Below, one piece after another: positions 6,434-9,384 of a stretch of DNA of 9,384 nucleotides (the stretch's first letter is position 1; every line of letters starts with the position of its first letter). Source of the stretch: Gammaproteobacteria bacterium. GTDB taxonomy: Bacteria > Pseudomonadota > Gammaproteobacteria > GCA-001735895. Made by a program: the position numbers and the translations under genes. The DNA is taken from the NCBI GenBank assembly GCA_003231795.1, contig QIJI01000231.1, positions 1 through 9,384 of the forward strand. The letters run 5' to 3'. A model generated the notes under the pieces. That model was given only the letters and a program-made list of their open reading frames with translations. It had not been told where the DNA came from and made no database searches.

Positions 6434-7179
6434 TCACATTGCTTCCAGCCATTGTTGTAACGGCCCGATTCCGCGATGGCGGGTTAAATCAATCTGCATC
6501 GGAGTCACCGAAACAGTCTCATTTTCGACCGCGTGAAAATCGGTACCCGGCCCTGCATCCTGCGCTTCCCCCGGCGGCCCTATCCAGTAAATCGGCCGCC
6601 CATAGGGGTCATTCTGCGTCACCATCGCTTCGGATTTATGCCGAAACCCCAACCGCGTCGCATGAATCGCCTGAATTTCCCCAACCGGTAAATCCGGCAC
6701 ATTGATGTTTAACAAACTGTCTTCCTGTAACGGATTCTGCAACAGATTTTGAATGATACGACAGGTAATTTGTGCCGCCGATTCGAAATGGGTTGCGGGT
6801 TTACCCGCGAGTGACACCGCCAAAGCCGGCAGACCGAGATAACGTCCTTCCATGGCTGCCGCTACGGTACCTGAATAAAGTACATCGTCGCCCAGATTAG
6901 GACCTGCGTTGATCCCGGAAACGACCATATCCGGGGTCCGCTCAAGCAACCCGGATAAGCCAGATGCACACAATCAGTTGGAGTCCCATCAACATAGTAA
7001 AAACCCTGATCGGATTTTTGAACCCGCAGGGGTCGCATCAGAGTTAATGAATTACTGGCGCCACTTTTATTTCGATCAGGGGCAACTACCGATATTTCAG
7101 CCACCCTGGATAACGCTCGCGCCAGAACCTGAATGCCCGGAGCCAGGTAGCCGTCGTCATTGGTAATGAGTATATGCAT
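6434..7179 (-). pseudogene. surE: 5'/3'-nucleotidase SurE, split by a single-base frameshift
   Basis: SurE hydrolyses nucleoside monophosphates (and polyphosphate in E. coli) using a divalent metal; it is the usual first gene of this operon. The reading is split. Frame one (7179 to about 6957) gives MHILITNDDGYLAPGI with metal ligands Asp8 and Asp9, Ser39 in NKSGASNS, and GTPTDCVHLA. The second frame (about 6958 to 6434) continues with SGLLERTPDMVVSGINAGPNLG (broken: SGLLERTPDM, then VVSGINAG with Asn91) and all later family motifs to the C-terminus. Adding one T to the TT at 6957-6958 restores CTG-GCT-TTA-TCC (L-A-L-S) and a 248-residue protein of normal length. No other damage is seen, so a sequencing error or a very recent mutation is likely. 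There is no programmed-shift heptamer at the site. The ATG start lacks a clear ribosome binding site. Confidence 0.9.
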
Positions 7180-7220
7180 CGGAAACGGATTCTATCCGAT
7201 TTGAATAGTTGCCCGAGAGT

Positions 7221-7245
7221 AATTTCGTTTAATATTGACGAAATT
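7221..7245. promoter_or_regulatory. Operator-like inverted repeat between surE and the Smr gene
   Basis: Perfect 8-base arms AATTTCGT (7221-7228) and ACGAAATT (7238-7245) around a 9-base A/T-rich centre, in the 93-base divergent gap. Size and symmetry fit a dimeric regulator's site or a short transcript hairpin. No regulator can be named. Clear sigma-70 boxes for either gene are not evident; a minus-strand TAGAAT just before surE could be a -10 box but has no good partner. Confidence 0.4.
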
Positions 7246-7272
7246 TAATAATACTACTCCTGTGGCCGCTCG

Positions 7273-7770
7273 ATGAATGACGACGATTCCGACTTTGCCG
7301 AATTAATTCCCGGCGTTAAACGACTGCGTAATGATCGCATTAACGTTTACAGCCACCGCGACAAGCCTGCGGTTCGCGTCAGGCAAGGCGAGCACGAAAC
7401 TCCAAACCAACCGCATAGCCCCGACACGACTAGCGCAAATGACTCGCACTTCAATGCCGGGATTCAGAAAAAACTGCAACGAAAAATCAAACAGGGCGTG
7501 ATTCGCCCGGGTGCGAGCCTCGATCTGCACGGTTTTCGACAGGAGGAAGCACTGCACGCGTTAGACCAATTCATTGTCAATGCACAAACCGATGGCGAGC
7601 GCATGGTCATTATCATTCATGGTCAGGGTTACCGCTCTCAAAATGATGCGGTGTTAAAACCGCTGGTACAACGCTGGCTCGCGGGTCACAGCGAAGTACT
7701 GGGCTGGTGCCCGGCACAGATACGTGATGGTGCCGGGGGCGCCAGTTACGTCTATTTACGCGCTGGATAA
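7273..7770 (+). CDS. Smr-domain protein (Smr/MutS2 C-terminal family)
   Basis: A 165-residue protein with a polar, probably flexible N-terminal half (1-80) and a C-terminal Smr domain (about 82-163). Stand-alone Smr proteins are nucleases acting on DNA or RNA; the family motifs are present as SLDLHGF (82-88), IIIHGQG (113-119) and GGASYVYL (155-162). The LDxH histidine at 86 is the residue needed for cleavage in studied members. The length and layout resemble the gammaproteobacterial SmrA/SmrB group (E. coli SmrB rescues collided ribosomes by cutting mRNA), but which subgroup it belongs to cannot be settled here. The ATG has only a poor ribosome site upstream. It is divergent from surE, in the place where truD is found in E. 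coli, and converges on dusA. Confidence 0.9.
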   Translation: MNDDDSDFAELIPGVKRLRNDRINVYSHRDKPAVRVRQGEHETPNQPHSPDTTSANDSHFNAGIQKKLQRKIKQGVIRPGASLDLHGFRQEEALHALDQFIVNAQTDGERMVIIIHGQGYRSQNDAVLKPLVQRWLAGHSEVLGWCPAQIRDGAGGASYVYLRAG

Positions 7771-7782
7771 CAGCAGAGCCTT

Positions 7783-7857
7783 CTCTGTCGTCCCCGCGCA
7801 GGCGGGGATCTTATATCGATGGCGTGTTATAAGATTCCCGCCTGCGCGGGAAAGACG
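7783..7857 (-). repeat. 75-base palindromic repeat, copy B (REP/MITE-like)
   Basis: Fills most of the 119-base gap between the convergent Smr gene and dusA; inverted relative to copy A. Bases 7787-7815 can pair with 7828-7856 over 29 positions with only three mismatches or wobbles, leaving a 12-base loop. Each arm also has its own small hairpin: CCCCGC/GCGGGG at 7792-7807 and CCCGC/GCGGG at 7837-7850. The segment 7834-7853 fits the pattern ATTCCC-N8-GGGAAT at 11 of 12 fixed positions, the pattern of the neisserial dRS3 repeat. No transposase or target duplication is seen. A structured element here could stop transcription from both genes. Confidence 0.85.
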
Positions 7858-7889
7858 TTAGTTTGTCGCGGTAATGACGCTTGTTTTCA

Positions 7890-8870
7890 TCAGGCTTCGG
7901 CTACCAATTGCTCGGCCTGTCGCAAGATCTCGATGCCTGCCGACTTCTGGTGCGCATTTTCACTGAGGTAGCGGCGCCAACGACGCGCATTCGGTACGCC
8001 ATGAAACAGGCCACTCAAGTGACGTGTCATATGGTTCAAGGGTAGGCCATGCTCGAGTTGCCGTTCGATATAGGGGTAAACTCGGTGCAGCATCGTAATT
8101 CGATCGTGAAGTTCCGCGTCTTCTTCAAAAATCACCTGATCTACATTGTGTAACAAATACGGATGCTGGTAAGGCTCACGCCCCAACATTACGCCGTCAA
8201 CCTGCTGCAAATGTTCGAGACAGGAATCAAGCGTCTTGATGCCGCCATTGATAATGATTTCGGTATTGGGAAAATCACGTTTCAAACGATAAACCCAGTC
8301 GTATTTAAGGGGCGGGATTTCACGATTCTGCTTTGGATTCAGTCCCTTTAACCAGGCATTGCGGGCATGTACGATCAAGGCTTCGGCACCCGCATCGATC
8401 TGCGCGCTCGCGAATCGAGCAAACTCATCATAATCTTCCTGTTGATCAATGCCAGTACGATGCTTGACCGTAATCGGCAACGAGATTGCAGACTTCATTG
8501 CAGCCACGCATTCGGCGACCAATGTGGGTTGTTTCATCAGGCAGGCGCCGAATCGCCCCGACTGGACCCGATCACTGGGACATCCACAATTCAGGTTTAT
8601 TTCATCATAACCATAGTCACAGCCGATTTTAGCAACCTGGTAAAGCTGTTCAGGATCGGATCCACCCACCTGCAACGCCAACGGATGCTCTTCAGCGTTG
8701 AAACCGAGCAGGTAATCCCGATCACCATTGAGTATCGCCGCGGCGGTCACCATCTCGGTGTACAACATGATATTGCCGGAAAACAAGCGTAGAAAATAAC
8801 GGCTATGTCGATCCGAGCAATCCATCATCGGAGCAATACAGAATTTACGAGTGAAAGGCTGATCAGACAT
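7890..8870 (-). CDS. dusA: tRNA-dihydrouridine synthase A
   Basis: Flavin enzyme that reduces uridines in the tRNA D-loop to dihydrouridine (positions 20/20a in E. coli), with FMN and NADPH. It has 326 residues, normal for DusA. The TIM barrel starts with KFCIAPMMDCSDRHSRYFLR (9-28), and the catalytic cysteine is Cys97 in NLNCGCPSDRVQSGRFGACL (93-111 region). Flavin and RNA contacts are expected around VKHRTGID (135-142) and VHARNAWLKGL (167-177); the latter together with NPKQNREIPPL separates DusA from DusB and DusC. INGGIKT and GVMLGRE (226-232) close the barrel, and the helical RNA-binding end contains HMTRHLSGLFHG. The ATG overlaps the relA stop by one base (TGATG). The 5' end of dusA is a known phage integration site elsewhere, but no attachment repeat or integrase is seen. 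Confidence 0.96.
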   Translation of the reverse strand: MSDQPFTRKFCIAPMMDCSDRHSRYFLRLFSGNIMLYTEMVTAAAILNGDRDYLLGFNAEEHPLALQVGGSDPEQLYQVAKIGCDYGYDEINLNCGCPSDRVQSGRFGACLMKQPTLVAECVAAMKSAISLPITVKHRTGIDQQEDYDEFARFASAQIDAGAEALIVHARNAWLKGLNPKQNREIPPLKYDWVYRLKRDFPNTEIIINGGIKTLDSCLEHLQQVDGVMLGREPYQHPYLLHNVDQVIFEEDAELHDRITMLHRVYPYIERQLEHGLPLNHMTRHLSGLFHGVPNARRWRRYLSENAHQKSAGIEILRQAEQLVAEA

Positions 8871-9384
8871 CAGGCAATCCGTTTTACATCCTGTACATTG
8901 GGAAGTTGCGACAATTTCTCCATCATCACTACCAGATCATCCACACTGTGAATCTCCACCGTCATCTTTGTGTAAACCATTTGCTCAGGTTTGTTGGTGT
9001 CGGATTTGATGCTCAGCAGGTTGACCTTCAGGTTTGCCAAAATCGTGCTGATATCCTGCATCAAACCGGTGCGTTGATATGCGGTCACGCTGATTTCCAC
9101 CGGATATACCGATCCACGTTGCTGGCCCCAGTCGACTTCGATCAGTCGCTGGCGCTTCTCTTCCGGCAATGACAGAATATTTGAACAACTGCGTTTGTGT
9201 ATCGAGATACCGGTATTGATGGTGATGAACCCGACGATTTCATCGCCCGGCACGGGTTTGCAGCATTTGGCAATCTGGGTCATCAGGTTTCCTACACCAT
9301 GGACACTGATATCATCCATCGATGCGCCGGCCTTTTTCTCTTTTACGACCTTTTTGAATGGATCGACCGGTTCGGGTTCCGCTT
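8870..9384 (-). CDS. relA: RelA (p)ppGpp synthetase, C-terminal part only
   Basis: The last 170 residues of a RelA/SpoT-type protein; the frame is open to the right edge, so the hydrolase-like, synthetase and TGS domains lie outside. RelA binds the ribosome, senses uncharged tRNA and makes (p)ppGpp. The visible part starts with a Lys-rich linker, then VHGVGNLMTQIAKCCKPVPG and HKRSC: the CC...H...C cysteine/histidine set of the zinc-finger (RIS) domain. The ACT domain follows (YPVEISVTAYQRTGLMQDIS onward) to the end. GVGNLMTQIAKCC and GDEIVGFIT resemble E. coli RelA more than SpoT, but without the catalytic half this is likely, not certain. An ATG at 9319 is internal. The stop overlaps the dusA start by one base. 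Confidence 0.88.
   Translation of the reverse strand, partial: AEPEPVDPFKKVVKEKKAGASMDDISVHGVGNLMTQIAKCCKPVPGDEIVGFITINTGISIHKRSCSNILSLPEEKRQRLIEVDWGQQRGSVYPVEISVTAYQRTGLMQDISTILANLKVNLLSIKSDTNKPEQMVYTKMTVEIHSVDDLVVMMEKLSQLPNVQDVKRIA

Noticed and set aside
6434..7179. Reading surE as two separate genes or as programmed frameshifting
   Set aside because: Each half is an incomplete SurE domain, the join restores the family exactly with one base, and no slippery heptamer or downstream pseudoknot is evident at the site.
7186..7198. CGGAT-TCT-ATCCG inverted repeat just before the surE start
   Set aside because: Five-base arms with a 3-base centre are common by chance, and the element has no further support.
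8840..8870. A phage attachment site at the 5' end of dusA
   Set aside because: dusA is a known integration target, but the gene is intact, runs straight from relA and has no integrase or direct repeat beside it.

Overview
This window looks like core chromosome of a gammaproteobacterium of medium G+C. The main reason is the block surE-pcm-(YqaA-family gene)-nlpD-rpoS, a gammaproteobacterial stress and cell-envelope operon. The Pseudomonas-like forms of homoserine dehydrogenase, Pcm, RelA and DusA agree with this. The genus cannot be named from the sequence alone. There is no tRNA, rRNA, CRISPR array, transposase or phage gene in the window, and no gene-free stretch longer than about 150 bases.

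Layout, left to right. (1) 1-915 (+): the 3' part of threonine synthase thrC. (2) 971-2746 (-): homoserine dehydrogenase hom, starting at a TTG behind a good promoter, followed 9 bases later by a small ArsN2-like GNAT acetyltransferase that converges on thrC. (3) 2865-3239 (+): a small Mth938/DUF498-like protein, divergent from hom, with the two putative promoters back to back. (4) 3382-7179 (-): the operon surE, pcm, yqaA-like, nlpD, rpoS in transcription order. surE carries a single-base frameshift near 6957-6958; the other four genes are intact. (5) 7273-7770 (+): an Smr-domain protein, divergent from surE. (6) 7890-9384 (-): dusA preceded by the 3' end of relA, whose stop codon shares one base with the dusA start.

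How the genes work together. hom and thrC are the first and last enzymes of the homoserine-to-threonine branch but sit tail to tail instead of in one operon. The surE-rpoS cluster joins stationary-phase nucleotidase activity, protein repair, envelope maintenance and the general stress sigma factor. relA, at the right end, makes the (p)ppGpp alarmone that in studied relatives raises RpoS levels.

The least expected structure is non-coding: two copies of a 75-base palindromic repeat (3255-3329 and, inverted, 7783-7857). They align without gaps at 59 of 75 positions, each fills a gap between convergent genes, and they share a hairpin in which one base pair has changed on both sides. I found no clear new multi-gene system here; the repeat, the surE frameshift and the unusual hom/thrC arrangement are the points most worth checking.
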